Source of the DNA: Clostridiales bacterium
GTDB taxonomy: Bacteria > Bacillota > Clostridia > Oscillospirales > Oscillospiraceae
NCBI GenBank assembly: GCA_025757645.1
Contig: CP107216.1
Coordinates: 2,263,001 to 2,327,000 of the forward strand
DNA length: 64,000 nt
Direction: 5' to 3'
The notes beneath the pieces were generated by a model. That model ran no database searches and had not been told where the DNA came from. It saw only the letters and a list, made by a program, of their open reading frames with translations. Position 1 is the first letter of the stretch; each line of letters begins with the position of its first letter. Positions 23,136 through 31,712 of this stretch are shown piece by piece. A program made the position numbers and the translations under genes.

Positions 23136-24521
23136 TTATCCCTCCTTATGGGGATTGTATTTGTAGTATTCCGCGCCGTCGGTGCTGCCATTGCCCCGGT
23201 CGGGCAGGTGCACCTCCGGCAGGATGCCGAACATGGCGTCGCAGAGAGCGAAGCCGTCGGCGTCCACGGGGTAGATGGGCACGCCGAGCGCGGCGCTGGC
23301 CTGCTCGAGGGTAATGTCGTCGAGAAAGTCCAGCTCGTCGTGGCGCACCATGTTGTTCGAGATCAGCAGCCGCTCGCCGAGATCCTTCCCGCGCAGCTGC
23401 GCGATGAGGTCCTGCCCGGTGATGAGACCGGAGACATTGATGCTGCGGCCGAAGAAGTCATTTTCGATCGCGTAGACGTGTCCTTTTATTGTAGCATACT
23501 TTTCCTGCGCCGTACACAAAAGTTTTTCCAGAAACGGCGCCGCCGAAACACCCGCCGCCATGGAAAACGGCACGCCGTCCGGCGGATCGGACAGGCTCAG
23601 CGCCGAGCGAAACTCCGTCTGCTGCAGCCGCAGCATGCCGACGCCGTTTTCCAGCTGGGTGAATTCCTCGTAAAATTCCTCCGGCGGCAGCTCGCGCCCC
23701 GCTTTCAGATACAGCTCGTCGGCGCAGAAGAAGATGCGCGCGCCGAATTTTTTGACGCATTCGTCGCCGAAGGCGTTGACAAGGTCGAGCGTCTCGGCCG
23801 CGTGCTCGGGCGTGAACGGCGTGAGCGGGTAGAGCCCCTCGCGGAACTTCGTCAGCCCGACCGGCACGATCGACACGCTGTGCACCTTTGGATAGAGCGC
23901 CGCGAGGTCGTGCATCGTGCGCTGCAGCTGCGCGCCGTCGTTCAGGCCGGGGCAGCAGACGATCTGGCAGTTCATGGTGATGCCGCCGTCAGAAAAGCGC
24001 CGCATGATCTCGAGCGTTTTGCCCGCGCGGGGATTGCCGAGCAGGAACGAGCGCAGCTCCGGGTCCGTCGCGTGCACGGAGACATTGATGGGGCTGATGT
24101 GCAGGTGGATGATGCGCTGCACCTCGCGCTCGGACAGGTTCGTGAGCGTCATATAATTGCCCATGAGGAAGCTCAGGCGCGCGTCGTCGTCCTTGAAATA
24201 CAGCGTCGGGCGCATACCCGGCGGCATCTGGTCGATGAAGCAGAACACGCAGTGGTTGGCGCACGAGTGGGCGTTGTCCATGAGGTAGGTCTCAAAGTCC
24301 AGCCCCAGCTCGCCGCCGAGGGGCTTCGACACGTGCACGGTGTGCTCCGTCCCGTCCGGGCGGCGCAGGCACACCGCCAGCTCCGGGTCATAGGCGTAAT
24401 ATTTATAGTCCAGCACATCGGTGATCGGGTTGCCGTTGATGGACACCAGCCGGTCGCCGGGATGGGCCGCGTGGCGCAGCGGGCTGTCGGGGTCGATGTG
24501 GCTGATCGTGCAGCGATGCAT
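23136..24521 (-). CDS. DUF512 radical SAM family protein
   Basis: A 461-residue protein with an N-terminal PDZ-like segment (PGDRLVSINGNPITDVLDYKY). A radical SAM-type cysteine motif follows, CANHCVFCFIDQMPPGMR near residue 77-94, then the DUF512 region with INVSVHATDPELR. The family is widespread beside der in Clostridia and its reaction is unknown. The ATG follows AAAGGAGGCGCGGCGT; a longer reading has no such site. It is the first gene of the der-plsY-SUF run. Confidence 0.88.
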   Translation of the reverse strand: MHRCTISHIDPDSPLRHAAHPGDRLVSINGNPITDVLDYKYYAYDPELAVCLRRPDGTEHTVHVSKPLGGELGLDFETYLMDNAHSCANHCVFCFIDQMPPGMRPTLYFKDDDARLSFLMGNYMTLTNLSEREVQRIIHLHISPINVSVHATDPELRSFLLGNPRAGKTLEIMRRFSDGGITMNCQIVCCPGLNDGAQLQRTMHDLAALYPKVHSVSIVPVGLTKFREGLYPLTPFTPEHAAETLDLVNAFGDECVKKFGARIFFCADELYLKAGRELPPEEFYEEFTQLENGVGMLRLQQTEFRSALSLSDPPDGVPFSMAAGVSAAPFLEKLLCTAQEKYATIKGHVYAIENDFFGRSINVSGLITGQDLIAQLRGKDLGERLLISNNMVRHDELDFLDDITLEQASAALGVPIYPVDADGFALCDAMFGILPEVHLPDRGNGSTDGAEYYKYNPHKEG

Positions 24522-24581
24522 ACGCCGCGCCTCCTTTGCTCGGGATTCCTTTGCTATGCGCCGGGAAACTCCGGCACATAG

Positions 24582-24611
24582 CAAAAGAAGAGGGGCAAGT
24601 GCTCCTCTTCT
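24582..24611 (-). terminator. rpmF terminator
   Basis: The stem AGAAGAGG / CCTCTTCT is followed on the minus strand by TTTTGC. It separates rpmF from the DUF512 gene. Confidence 0.7.
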
Positions 24612-24620
24612 CAGCTTCTT

Positions 24621-24803
24621 TTAGTCGTCAACCTTGATGACGTCGCGTCCGTTGTACTTGCCGCAGGTCTTGCAGGCGTGATGGGGCATGACGAATGCGC
24701 CGCAGTTCGGGCACTTCACAATCGCGGGAGCGGTGAGCTTCCAGTGGGACGAACGACGCTTGTCACGTCTCTGTCGAGACACTTTTCCTTTCGGGACTGC
24801 CAT
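24621..24803 (-). CDS. rpmF: 50S ribosomal protein L32
   Basis: A 60-residue ribosomal protein beginning MAVPKGKVSRQRRDKRRS. It has a complete zinc ribbon (CPNCGAFVMPHHACKTC), the zinc-binding form of L32. The ATG follows GAGGAGGTGTCATC. It is co-transcribed behind the YceD-family gene, a pairing conserved across bacteria. Confidence 0.97.
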   Translation of the reverse strand: MAVPKGKVSRQRRDKRRSSHWKLTAPAIVKCPNCGAFVMPHHACKTCGKYNGRDVIKVDD

Positions 24804-24818
24804 GATGACACCTCCTCG

Positions 24819-25349
24819 TCAGTCGCTGTTATGAGCAGCTTCCTCTTCTTCGTCAGTTTTATTATCCAAAAGCTGCTCTAATACAGCCATTCTTGGATCG
24901 CGGGGTTTTTGACACCGGCACGGCCCGAGGTTCAGGTTCGCGCCGCAGCGGTCGCACAGTCCGGCACAGTCGGGCTTGCACAGGCACTTGGTATCCATGC
25001 TGAGGATGAAGCTGGTGGAGAGCACCTCGTCCACATCGAGCCAGTCTCCGTCGAGCGTAAACACCTCAGGATCGTCGTCCTGCGCATCCGCCGTGATGTC
25101 GGCGTGCAGGTCGAGGTCGACCGTGCGCGGAAACTCCGCGCCGCAGCGGTCGCACACACACAGCATCTGCGCGTGCAGTTTGCCCTGCAGCGTGAGGATG
25201 CCGGCCGTATTGACCACCTTGCCCTCGGCCGTGATCGGCGCGGTGTAGGCCCGGACGGAGGGAAAGTCGAGCAGGGCCGTGTCCAGCTCCTGCGCAAACG
25301 GAACACTGCCGCCGGGAATTTCTATGATTTCTCTCAGATTCAGCTTCAT
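24819..25349 (-). CDS. YceD/DUF177 family protein
   Basis: A 176-residue protein of the YceD family, encoded beside rpmF in most bacteria and implicated in large-subunit rRNA accumulation. It shows the family cysteines CDRCGAEFPRTV (about residue 66) and the C-terminal CLCKPDCAGLCDRCGANLN, which may bind zinc. It has its own promoter at 25376-25405. Confidence 0.9.
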   Translation of the reverse strand: MKLNLREIIEIPGGSVPFAQELDTALLDFPSVRAYTAPITAEGKVVNTAGILTLQGKLHAQMLCVCDRCGAEFPRTVDLDLHADITADAQDDDPEVFTLDGDWLDVDEVLSTSFILSMDTKCLCKPDCAGLCDRCGANLNLGPCRCQKPRDPRMAVLEQLLDNKTDEEEEAAHNSD

Positions 25350-25375
25350 AGCGCACCTCGCACAATCGCTTTAGT

Positions 25376-25446
25376 ATTATAGATGATATCCACCCCAATT
25401 GTCAACAGGAATTTGTGTTGACAATACGCTGAAAATCCGCGATAAT
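25376..25446. promoter_or_regulatory. divergent promoters for yceD-rpmF and the pseudouridine synthase
   Basis: Minus strand: TTGACA (25405-25400), 18 bp, TATAAT (25381-25376). Plus strand: TTGACA (25418-25423), 17 bp, GATAAT (25441-25446). The two -35 boxes form an inverted repeat with arms ATTGTCAACA and TGTTGACAAT. Confidence 0.8.
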
Positions 25447-25470
25447 CGTTGCGTGGAGATGGTGTGTGAC

Positions 25471-26442
25471 ATGAAAGAGATCCAGATACGCAAAAATGAC
25501 GCCGGCCAGCGGCTCGACCGCTTCGTCGGCAAGGCCGTTCCCCTGCTGCCGGAATCGCTGCTGCAGAAATATATCCGCCTCAAGCGCATCAAGCGCAACG
25601 GCAAGGCCGCCAAGCGCGACGTGCGTCTGGTCGAGGGGGACGTGCTGCAATTATACATCAACGACGAGTTTTTTGAAAAGCCCACGGAGCACAACGCCTG
25701 GCTGAAGATCGCAACGCCGCGGCTCGACATCGTCTACGAGGACGAAAACATCCTGCTGGCGGACAAAAAGCCCGGCGTGCTGTGCCACAGCGCGGGCGAG
25801 TGGAGCTGGGACACGCTCATCTCGAACATCCAGGCCTACCTGCGCCAGACCGGCGAGTGGGACCCGAAGGCGGAAAACGCCTTCACCCCAGCGCTGTGCA
25901 ACCGCATCGACCGCAACACCGGCGGCATCGTCATCGCGGCGAAAAACGCCGAGGCGCTGCGCATTTTGAACGACAAGATCCGCGGCCGCGAGATCGAAAA
26001 ATCCTACCTCTGCGTCGTCTGCGGCCGGCCGAAGCCCGCCGAGGGCCGGCTGGAGGGGTATCTGTTCAAGGACGCGGTGAAAAACCAGGTCTACGTGACG
26101 AAAAAGCCGCAGCCCGGTGCCAAGACCGCCGTGACGGAATACCGCACGCTGTGCTCGGCCAGGGGGCTCTCGCTCGTCGAGTGCCGGCTGCTGACCGGCC
26201 GCACGCACCAGATCCGCGCGCAGATGGCCGCCGCCGGCTGCCCCCTGCTCGGCGACGGAAAGTACGGCCGCGAGCGCATCAACCGCACCTATGGCGAGAC
26301 GGGGCAGATGCTCTACTCCTACAAGCTCACGTTCACGCTGCCGACGGACGCGGGCAGGCTCGAATACCTGCGCGGGCGGACGTTTCAGGTGCAGCGCGTG
26401 CCCTTCGCAGAAAAGTATTTCCCGGATTTCAAACTTTCATAA
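25471..26442 (+). CDS. RluA-family pseudouridine synthase
   Basis: A 323-residue enzyme with an N-terminal S4 RNA-binding domain (RLDRFVGKAVPLLPESLLQKYIR). The RluA-type catalytic domain has the Asp in LCNRIDRNTGGIVIAAK, and GRTHQIRAQMAAAGCPLLGD downstream. It converts uridines in 23S rRNA, as RluC or RluD do; which sites cannot be told. I chose the ATG after GGAGATGGTGTGTGAC; an ATG four codons earlier is possible. It has its own promoter and terminator. Confidence 0.9.
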   Translation: MKEIQIRKNDAGQRLDRFVGKAVPLLPESLLQKYIRLKRIKRNGKAAKRDVRLVEGDVLQLYINDEFFEKPTEHNAWLKIATPRLDIVYEDENILLADKKPGVLCHSAGEWSWDTLISNIQAYLRQTGEWDPKAENAFTPALCNRIDRNTGGIVIAAKNAEALRILNDKIRGREIEKSYLCVVCGRPKPAEGRLEGYLFKDAVKNQVYVTKKPQPGAKTAVTEYRTLCSARGLSLVECRLLTGRTHQIRAQMAAAGCPLLGDGKYGRERINRTYGETGQMLYSYKLTFTLPTDAGRLEYLRGRTFQVQRVPFAEKYFPDFKLS

Positions 26443-26446
26443 ACGC

Positions 26447-26487
26447 ACAGCGCCGGACGGGCTTCCGTCCGGCGCTGTTTGTTTTTG
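26447..26487 (+). terminator. terminator between convergent genes
   Basis: The stem ACAGCGCCGGACGG / CCGTCCGGCGCTGT is followed by TTGTTTTTG. Confidence 0.85.
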
Positions 26488-26493
26488 TATCGC

Positions 26494-27783
26494 TCAGAGC
26501 CGATCCATGCGGAACGCCGCATAGACATCCCGGCGGGTGAAGCTGTCCGTGGGAACGAACCACGCCTCCGGCAGCGCGGTCACGTGATCCGCCGGGTGCG
26601 CCGCCTCGGAGACGAGGCCGTTTTCCCGGCACCAGGCCATCGCGCCGTCGTAAGCGCCGGCGCGGCCGGTCCGGCGCAGCTGCGCGACGCGGCGCGTGAT
26701 GGCCTCCGCCTTCGGCGCAAGCAGCATCGCCAGCTCGCCCACCGTCATGGGATTGTCGAGCCGCAGGCGGTTATCGGAAAAGACGATCGCCCGCTGCTGT
26801 GCGAGCGCCGTCAGGCGGTCAAACAGCGGCTCGTCGCGGCCGACGTCCGCAAAGGGGCTCTCCGCCAGCAGCTCGCCCACCGGCACGACCTGATAGCCGT
26901 ATTCCTGCAGCAGCGCCAGCTGCTCGCCGAGGGCGAAGGCCACCGGCGTGCGCTTGGCCATGTTGTAGCCGTCCTTCTGGAAAATGATCTGGCCGCAGAA
27001 AAAGTCCGGGTCTTTTTCCAGCGCCTTGCGCATCGGCTCGACCATGGCGCGGATCTCCGCCTGCAGCGCCGCCTCCGGGTCCGATTCCGTGGACGGGAGC
27101 CAGCCCGCGCCGTCAAACGACGCCGCCATGTACTGATAGCCCATGTGGTCATAGACATCGTAGCTCGTGAATCCGCCGGTCATCTTGTCCACATAGTGCG
27201 GCGGGCGCGCGAGCGTCATCGTATAGCCGTAGCGCGTCTGCATGAGCGTGTGCAGGCGGGTGAGATCCTCCACCGCGGCGTCAAAGCCGGGGAGATATTC
27301 GCGCGCGCCGTACACGAACGGCTTCTTGCCGAAAATGATGTGCCGGTAGCCGTGGTTCGTGATCTGGTGGCCCTCGGCGAGCATGCGGCGGATGAGGCGG
27401 TCGTTGTGCTCCGCGCCGCCCTGCTCGTCGCAGTGAATGTCCGGGTAATGGTCAAAGCGCACGCCGCCCCACGCGGCGCTGCCGAGCTTGCCGGCCTCGT
27501 CGGGGTAGTTGGCGCTCGTGTCGCCGATGACGTCGAAGCTGCCGCGCGCGCCGTACTGCGCCAGCGTGTCGAGCAGCACGTCCGTGAGCGTCCGGCCGTC
27601 GAACCGGTCCGGCGACGCGGGCAGGCCCATCGGCCCGTCGTCAAACGTCATGGCGCAGATGCGCCGCGTCGTGTGCACGCGCTCGATGCGCCGGGTATAG
27701 CCGACATAGTGTTTTTCTGCGGGCGTAATGAGCTTCTTGACGATCTTTTTGCCCTGCTTTCCTACTTTAACGATCCAGGACAT
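26494..27783 (-). CDS. polysaccharide deacetylase (NodB)-like protein
   Basis: A 429-residue protein with a NodB-type fold. The first catalytic motif is CAMTFDDGPMG (about residue 45); the metal histidines follow in EGHQITNHGYRH, and LARPPHY resembles the RPPY/F motif. The C-terminal part is unassigned and contains an S-layer-like stretch (TVGELAMLLAPK, SFTRRDVYAAF). No signal peptide is evident. Its start overlaps the PHP gene by 17 bp, so the two are coupled. Confidence 0.78.
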   Translation of the reverse strand: MSWIVKVGKQGKKIVKKLITPAEKHYVGYTRRIERVHTTRRICAMTFDDGPMGLPASPDRFDGRTLTDVLLDTLAQYGARGSFDVIGDTSANYPDEAGKLGSAAWGGVRFDHYPDIHCDEQGGAEHNDRLIRRMLAEGHQITNHGYRHIIFGKKPFVYGAREYLPGFDAAVEDLTRLHTLMQTRYGYTMTLARPPHYVDKMTGGFTSYDVYDHMGYQYMAASFDGAGWLPSTESDPEAALQAEIRAMVEPMRKALEKDPDFFCGQIIFQKDGYNMAKRTPVAFALGEQLALLQEYGYQVVPVGELLAESPFADVGRDEPLFDRLTALAQQRAIVFSDNRLRLDNPMTVGELAMLLAPKAEAITRRVAQLRRTGRAGAYDGAMAWCRENGLVSEAAHPADHVTALPEAWFVPTDSFTRRDVYAAFRMDRL

Positions 27784-28507
27784 GATAGGTCTCCCCTTTC
27801 CAAGTGATATCCTGCAGGCAGCACTTTGCGGCAAAGAGCGCCCACTTGACATAGGCTGCCGCGCCGGCATGGGTGCGCCGGCGCTTGGTCAGCTGGCTCT
27901 CGGCGACATAGCGCGCCTTTCCGCGCCGCCCGTCCACGGCCGTCGCCCCGCGCAGCAGCGCCGCACGGACGGCCGGCAGCGTCAGCGCGTCGGCCTCCAG
28001 CGTCACGACGCCGTTGCCGATCTCCTCCGGCAGGTGCGCGTCGCTGCCGGCCGTGACCGGCTTTGCCGTGCGCTGCGCAAGCGCGCACGCCATGGCGTTG
28101 GCCTGCGGGTTTTTGCGGTCGGCCCGGCCGTTCCAGACCTCGATGCCGTCGAGCCGGTCGAGGTAGGCGTCGAGCCGCTGTGCATCGCTGCTGCGCTCGA
28201 ACGGGTGCGCCATCACGGCGAGGCCGCCGCAGGCGTGCACGGCGTCGATCGCGGCGTCCAGCTCCCGTGCCTCGATCTGCTCGGTGACGAACAGGCCCAG
28301 CAGATGCCCCCGATCCGTCGAGAGCTCAATGCCGGGGATGAGCAGAAAATCCGGCGCGTCCAACGTCTCGGTCAGGGCGCGGTCATGATCGCACACGGCG
28401 ACGCCCTGCAAGCCCCGTGCACGCGCGCACGCGACGATCTCGTCAAGGGCCATGCGCCCGTCCGGCGAGTGCTCGGAATGAATGTGCAGGTCGAGTTTGA
28501 CCTCCAT
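27767..28507 (-). CDS. PHP-domain metal-dependent phosphoesterase
   Basis: A 246-residue PHP protein. The metal ligands are visible as LDLHIHSEHSPDG at the N-terminus, VCDHDRALT, IPGIELST, VMAHPFERS and TAGSDAHLPEEIG. Members hydrolyse phosphoesters, for example nucleoside 3',5'-bisphosphates or small phosphorylated metabolites; the substrate is unknown. It sits between an ATP-grasp enzyme and a NodB-like protein on one transcript. Confidence 0.88.
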   Translation of the reverse strand: MEVKLDLHIHSEHSPDGRMALDEIVACARARGLQGVAVCDHDRALTETLDAPDFLLIPGIELSTDRGHLLGLFVTEQIEARELDAAIDAVHACGGLAVMAHPFERSSDAQRLDAYLDRLDGIEVWNGRADRKNPQANAMACALAQRTAKPVTAGSDAHLPEEIGNGVVTLEADALTLPAVRAALLRGATAVDGRRGKARYVAESQLTKRRRTHAGAAAYVKWALFAAKCCLQDITWKGETYHVLDR

Positions 28508-28534
28508 GGGCAGAAGCTCCTCTCTGCGCGGAAA

Positions 28535-29647
28535 TCACCCGCGCGCAAACAGGCTGTTTTTCAGATAGACCCAGAACACGCGGTTGTCGCCCCGGCAGCG
28601 CAGGGCCTCCTTCGCCGTGAACAGGTCGGCAATGCTGCGCAGGAACACGCCGATGCGCCCGGCGCGCAGATAGTGCAGCGCGGCGAGCGTGTCATTGAGC
28701 AGAAAGCGCATACGCACGCCGGTCCGGTAATCCTGCGCGGCATAGGCCACCCGCTCCCCCGCCGCGGCGCGGGCATAGTGCGCCACAAGCGGGCTCTGGG
28801 CCGCCTCCGTCATTGGGAAGCTGCCCCAGACGCGGGGGTTGACCTCCAGCAGGCAGTCGCCCTTGAACTCCACCATGGCCATGCCCGTGAAGCCGAACGA
28901 ATGCAGCAGCCGGTACGCGCGGTCGATGAGCGCGGCGTCATAAAAGCTCTCGCAACAGGTCGACGGGCCGCCGGTGATCGGGTACTCCCGAATGCGGCGG
29001 TGGCACAGCGCGCTGATCATACGGCCGTCCCGGTCCAGCAGCAGGCTCACGCCGATGCCCGGGCCGGCGATCTTGTCCTGCACGATGGGCGACGGATCGT
29101 AGCGCTGCATGCGCGCGAGGATCTGCGCATACGCCTCCGGCGTGTCGGCGACGGCATAGCGGTCGGCGGCCTTGAGGCCGAATTTCTCGCCGCAGTGCGG
29201 CTTGATGACAACGGGGTAGCGCTCCGGCGGCACGCCATCATACTGCCGCGGCACGGGAATGCCGAGGCTCTGCGCGCGCGCGTGCACCGTCTCCTTATCA
29301 TTGAGCGCGTCGAGCACGGGCCGGGGCGCGATGAGAAAATCCGCGATCCGGGCAAACCGCTCCCGCTGTGCGGCGACCGTGTTGAGCGTGACCGCGCCGA
29401 CGCAAAACAGCACCGGGTGGTCATACGTCTCCAGCAGCGCCGCGAGCCGGTCCGCGTAGCCGTCGTCGGCCGCAGCGCCGTCGATCCACCGGAAGGCGGC
29501 GCAGCAGCGCGAGGATGCGGCCGCCGGCACGGCGTGCACGTCGGCGCGCGTCTGCGTCACGATCACCTGATAGCCCGCGCGGTGCAGCGCGCGCACCGCC
29601 GCGATGGACGACCGGTATTTTCCGTCGGTCACGATGGCTGTTTTCAT
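28535..29647 (-). CDS. ATP-grasp family ligase
   Basis: A 370-residue carboxylate-amine ligase-like protein of unknown substrate. It begins with a Rossmann segment (KTAIVTDGKYRSSIAAVRAL). The ATP-grasp core shows YPVVIKPHCGEKFGLKA, VQDKIAGPGIGVSLLLD and the Mg-binding FKGDCLLEVNPRVWGSFP. It is the first gene of the ATP-grasp/PHP/NodB cluster and has a good promoter. The chosen ATG follows GGGAGCGGAC. Confidence 0.85.
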   Translation of the reverse strand: MKTAIVTDGKYRSSIAAVRALHRAGYQVIVTQTRADVHAVPAAASSRCCAAFRWIDGAAADDGYADRLAALLETYDHPVLFCVGAVTLNTVAAQRERFARIADFLIAPRPVLDALNDKETVHARAQSLGIPVPRQYDGVPPERYPVVIKPHCGEKFGLKAADRYAVADTPEAYAQILARMQRYDPSPIVQDKIAGPGIGVSLLLDRDGRMISALCHRRIREYPITGGPSTCCESFYDAALIDRAYRLLHSFGFTGMAMVEFKGDCLLEVNPRVWGSFPMTEAAQSPLVAHYARAAAGERVAYAAQDYRTGVRMRFLLNDTLAALHYLRAGRIGVFLRSIADLFTAKEALRCRGDNRVFWVYLKNSLFARG

Positions 29648-29696
29648 GTCCGCTCCCTCCCGCTCCTGACGCGGAGCTGTCGATCTCATGCCCCTT

Positions 29697-29725
29697 ATGA
29701 TACCAAACCTGCGCAGAAAATACAA
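29697..29725 (-). promoter_or_regulatory. promoter of the ATP-grasp/PHP/NodB cluster
   Basis: On the minus strand TTGTAT (29725-29720) and TATCAT (29702-29697) are spaced by 17 bp, about 50 bp before the ATP-grasp start. Confidence 0.65.
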
Positions 29726-29728
29726 GAC

Positions 29729-29773
29729 GGCGCAGCGGGCGCTCTGCCGAAAAAGCAGAGCGCCCGCTGCGCC
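29729..29773 (-). terminator. gtrA-like gene terminator
   Basis: A very strong stem, 19 bp each arm (GGCGCAGCGGGCGCTCTGC and its complement), lies between the GtrA-like gene and the next transcript, followed by TTGTATTTTC. Confidence 0.75.
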
Positions 29774-29789
29774 CGGAAAATGGATTCGA

Positions 29790-30209
29790 TCAGGAATGGG
29801 TGTGCGCAAGTTTGTTCGTGTCCAGCGACTTGCGGTAGACCACGAAGCGCTGGTAGAGAAACTCCGTCACGAAATTCAGCACCATGTTCAAAAATGTCAC
29901 GAGGTAGCCGTTCCACCCCTGCACGTCCGCGAGCCGGTGCTCGAGCAGCGTGGACAGCGGCGTGAACGCACAGTAGTACAAAAACACGAGCGTCATGGCC
30001 CGCACCACCTTCTCCGTCGAGCGGAAGGTGTAGCGCCGGTTGCACGTGAAGTTCCACAGCACTGACAGCACGAGCGCCGTCAGGTACGCGCCCCAGTACG
30101 GCCAGTGAAACACCTCGTTGAAGAGCGCAAAGCTGCCGAGCTCGATCAGCCCGGCCGAGCACGAGAAGAGCAGGAATTTCCCCGTGCGCCGAAGCTCCGT
30201 ATGCTGCAT
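29790..30209 (-). CDS. GtrA-like membrane protein
   Basis: A 139-residue protein with four hydrophobic segments and the GtrA signature pattern (KFLLFSCSAGLIELGSF near the N-terminus, LWNFTCNRRYTFRS in the middle, NFVTEFLYQRFVVYR near the end). GtrA proteins are proposed to flip lipid-linked sugars or take part in surface glycan transfer. Its promoter lies in the end of the DUF421 gene upstream. Confidence 0.88.
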   Translation of the reverse strand: MQHTELRRTGKFLLFSCSAGLIELGSFALFNEVFHWPYWGAYLTALVLSVLWNFTCNRRYTFRSTEKVVRAMTLVFLYYCAFTPLSTLLEHRLADVQGWNGYLVTFLNMVLNFVTEFLYQRFVVYRKSLDTNKLAHTHS

Positions 30210-30250
30210 AATGATCGCCTCTCACTTAAAAAGTTCAATAATTTGAAGCA

Positions 30251-30279
30251 ATCATAGCGCGGTTTTTGGAATCTGTCAA
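30251..30279 (-). promoter_or_regulatory. gtrA-like gene promoter
   Basis: On the minus strand TTGACA (30279-30274) and TATGAT (30256-30251) are 17 bp apart; the -35 box overlaps the stop of the upstream DUF421 gene. Confidence 0.8.
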
Positions 30280-30953
30280 GTGCTGACGGGGTAGACGGCC
30301 ACCTGCTTGTTGGCATCGGCCACGGCGAGGAACACCTCGCGCGCGCTGTGGTAACCCTGCTGGCGCAGCTGCCTGAGCAGCCACGTCTCGTCCACGCCCA
30401 TGCGGTGCAGGTTCTCGCCGAGGACGCGGCCGTCCATGATGAGCTCGGTGAAGATCTGCTCCTTTTCCGGGGCAATGCCAATGTCCTCCGGCGTGGCCGG
30501 GCGGCGGGCCGCCACGGGCAGGATGGTCAGGCGGCCGTCGGGCTCATAGACCGCCGTCTGGATGGCGCCGAGGTCGAAAAAGCCCTGCTGGCGGCACTGG
30601 ATGAGAAATTCGCTCAGGTCGAGGCGGGCCTTTTTCATGTTGCGGCGGTAGAGCTTGCCGTTGTCAAAGATGATCGACGGCGCGCCGCTGATATATTTGC
30701 GCAGGCGCGGACACTTGCTCGTCAGCGCCTCGAGCAGCCACACCAGCAGCGCCCAGACCACCATGGCCACGAGCGGACGCAGCGGTTTTTCCAGCTCCGT
30801 GGCCATCTCGGCGGCGATCGAGCCGATGGTGATGCCGTTGACGTAGTCAAAGACGCTCAGTTCCGAGATCTGGCGGTGGCCCATGAGCTTGGAGAGCAGA
30901 AACAGCGCCACAAACGCACCCACGGACGTGACCGCCACTTGCAGCAGGTCCAT
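30276..30953 (-). CDS. DUF421 (YetF/YcaP) membrane protein
   Basis: A 225-residue protein with three N-terminal membrane helices (including LSKLMGHRQISELSVFDYVNG) and a cytoplasmic DUF421 domain. FDNGKLYRRNMKKARLDLSE and the PVAARRPATPEDIGI region fit the YetF family, whose function is not settled. The chosen ATG follows GAAAGGAGTGGTTCGG. Confidence 0.88.
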   Translation of the reverse strand: MDLLQVAVTSVGAFVALFLLSKLMGHRQISELSVFDYVNGITIGSIAAEMATELEKPLRPLVAMVVWALLVWLLEALTSKCPRLRKYISGAPSIIFDNGKLYRRNMKKARLDLSEFLIQCRQQGFFDLGAIQTAVYEPDGRLTILPVAARRPATPEDIGIAPEKEQIFTELIMDGRVLGENLHRMGVDETWLLRQLRQQGYHSAREVFLAVADANKQVAVYPVST

Positions 30954-31015
30954 CCGAACCACTCCTTTCAATATGGGCTAGTGTGCCCGGGGAGCGGAAA
31001 ATCATGTGCCGGCGC

Positions 31016-31125
31016 TTGACTTTTCGGCCGGGATCTGCTAAAAAAGAAGCTGGCTCGTGTAGCACTGACACAACAGGAACGCAAAGCGTGCAGCATCCGG
31101 ACACCGGACGCTGTGCGCTTTTTTG
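31016..31125 (+). promoter_or_regulatory. promoter and leader with a strong hairpin before the DUF2798 gene
   Basis: A promoter-like pair, TTGACT and TAAAAA with 17 bp between them, begins near 31016. A 15-bp-arm hairpin follows (GCGTGCAGCATCCGG / CCGGACGCTGTGCGC, about 31087-31120) and a run of six T. The gene starts only at 31173. The arrangement looks like a transcription attenuator; the signal is unknown. Confidence 0.5.
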
Positions 31126-31172
31126 TTTGCCCGGCGCAAAGCAGCCGCACATCAAAAAAGGAGGTCTGCAAT

Positions 31173-31694
31173 ATGCCGCAGACAAAAACACAGGGTGCGG
31201 TCTTCGGACTGCTGATGTCGTATTTCATGGCGCTGGGGATGGAGGTCGCCAACGTCGCGCACAAGCTCGGCGCGATGTCCAACGCGGTCTTCCTGCCCGC
31301 GCTGAAGGAGACCGCGTTCATGGGCGCGATCGTCTTTGTCGTCTCCATGCTCTATGGCAGCCGCGCGGGGCAGCACATCGCGCACAAATTCGTCCGGCAG
31401 GGGCGCGACAACCCGCTGCTCGTGACGCTGGCCGTGTCCGGCTGCACGGTCATGGTCATGTGCCCGTCGATGAGCCTGATCGCAACGGCGCTGTTCACGG
31501 GCATTGACGCGGAGTTTTTCGCGCGCTTTCTCGCCACGCTCTACCGCAACCTGCCGTGGGCGCTGCTGTGGCAGATCTTTGCCGCCGGGCCGGCCACGCG
31601 CGGGGTGTTCCGCGCGATCTTTCGCAGGCAGCTCGTGGAAAACGACGGCAAAGCCTTTTCTTCCGACACGGAATGTGATAAGATGGACGCCTGA
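31173..31694 (+). CDS. DUF2798 membrane protein
   Basis: A 173-residue protein with four hydrophobic segments and duplicated DUF2798-like halves (FGLLMSYFMALGMEVAN, then LAVSGCTVMVMCPSMSLIAT). Function unknown. The ATG follows AAAAAAGGAGGTCTGCAAT. Its long leader carries a terminator-like hairpin. It is followed 18 bp downstream by greA. Confidence 0.8.
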   Translation: MPQTKTQGAVFGLLMSYFMALGMEVANVAHKLGAMSNAVFLPALKETAFMGAIVFVVSMLYGSRAGQHIAHKFVRQGRDNPLLVTLAVSGCTVMVMCPSMSLIATALFTGIDAEFFARFLATLYRNLPWALLWQIFAAGPATRGVFRAIFRRQLVENDGKAFSSDTECDKMDA

Positions 31695-31712
31695 GAAATC
31701 GAGGTGTTTTTC

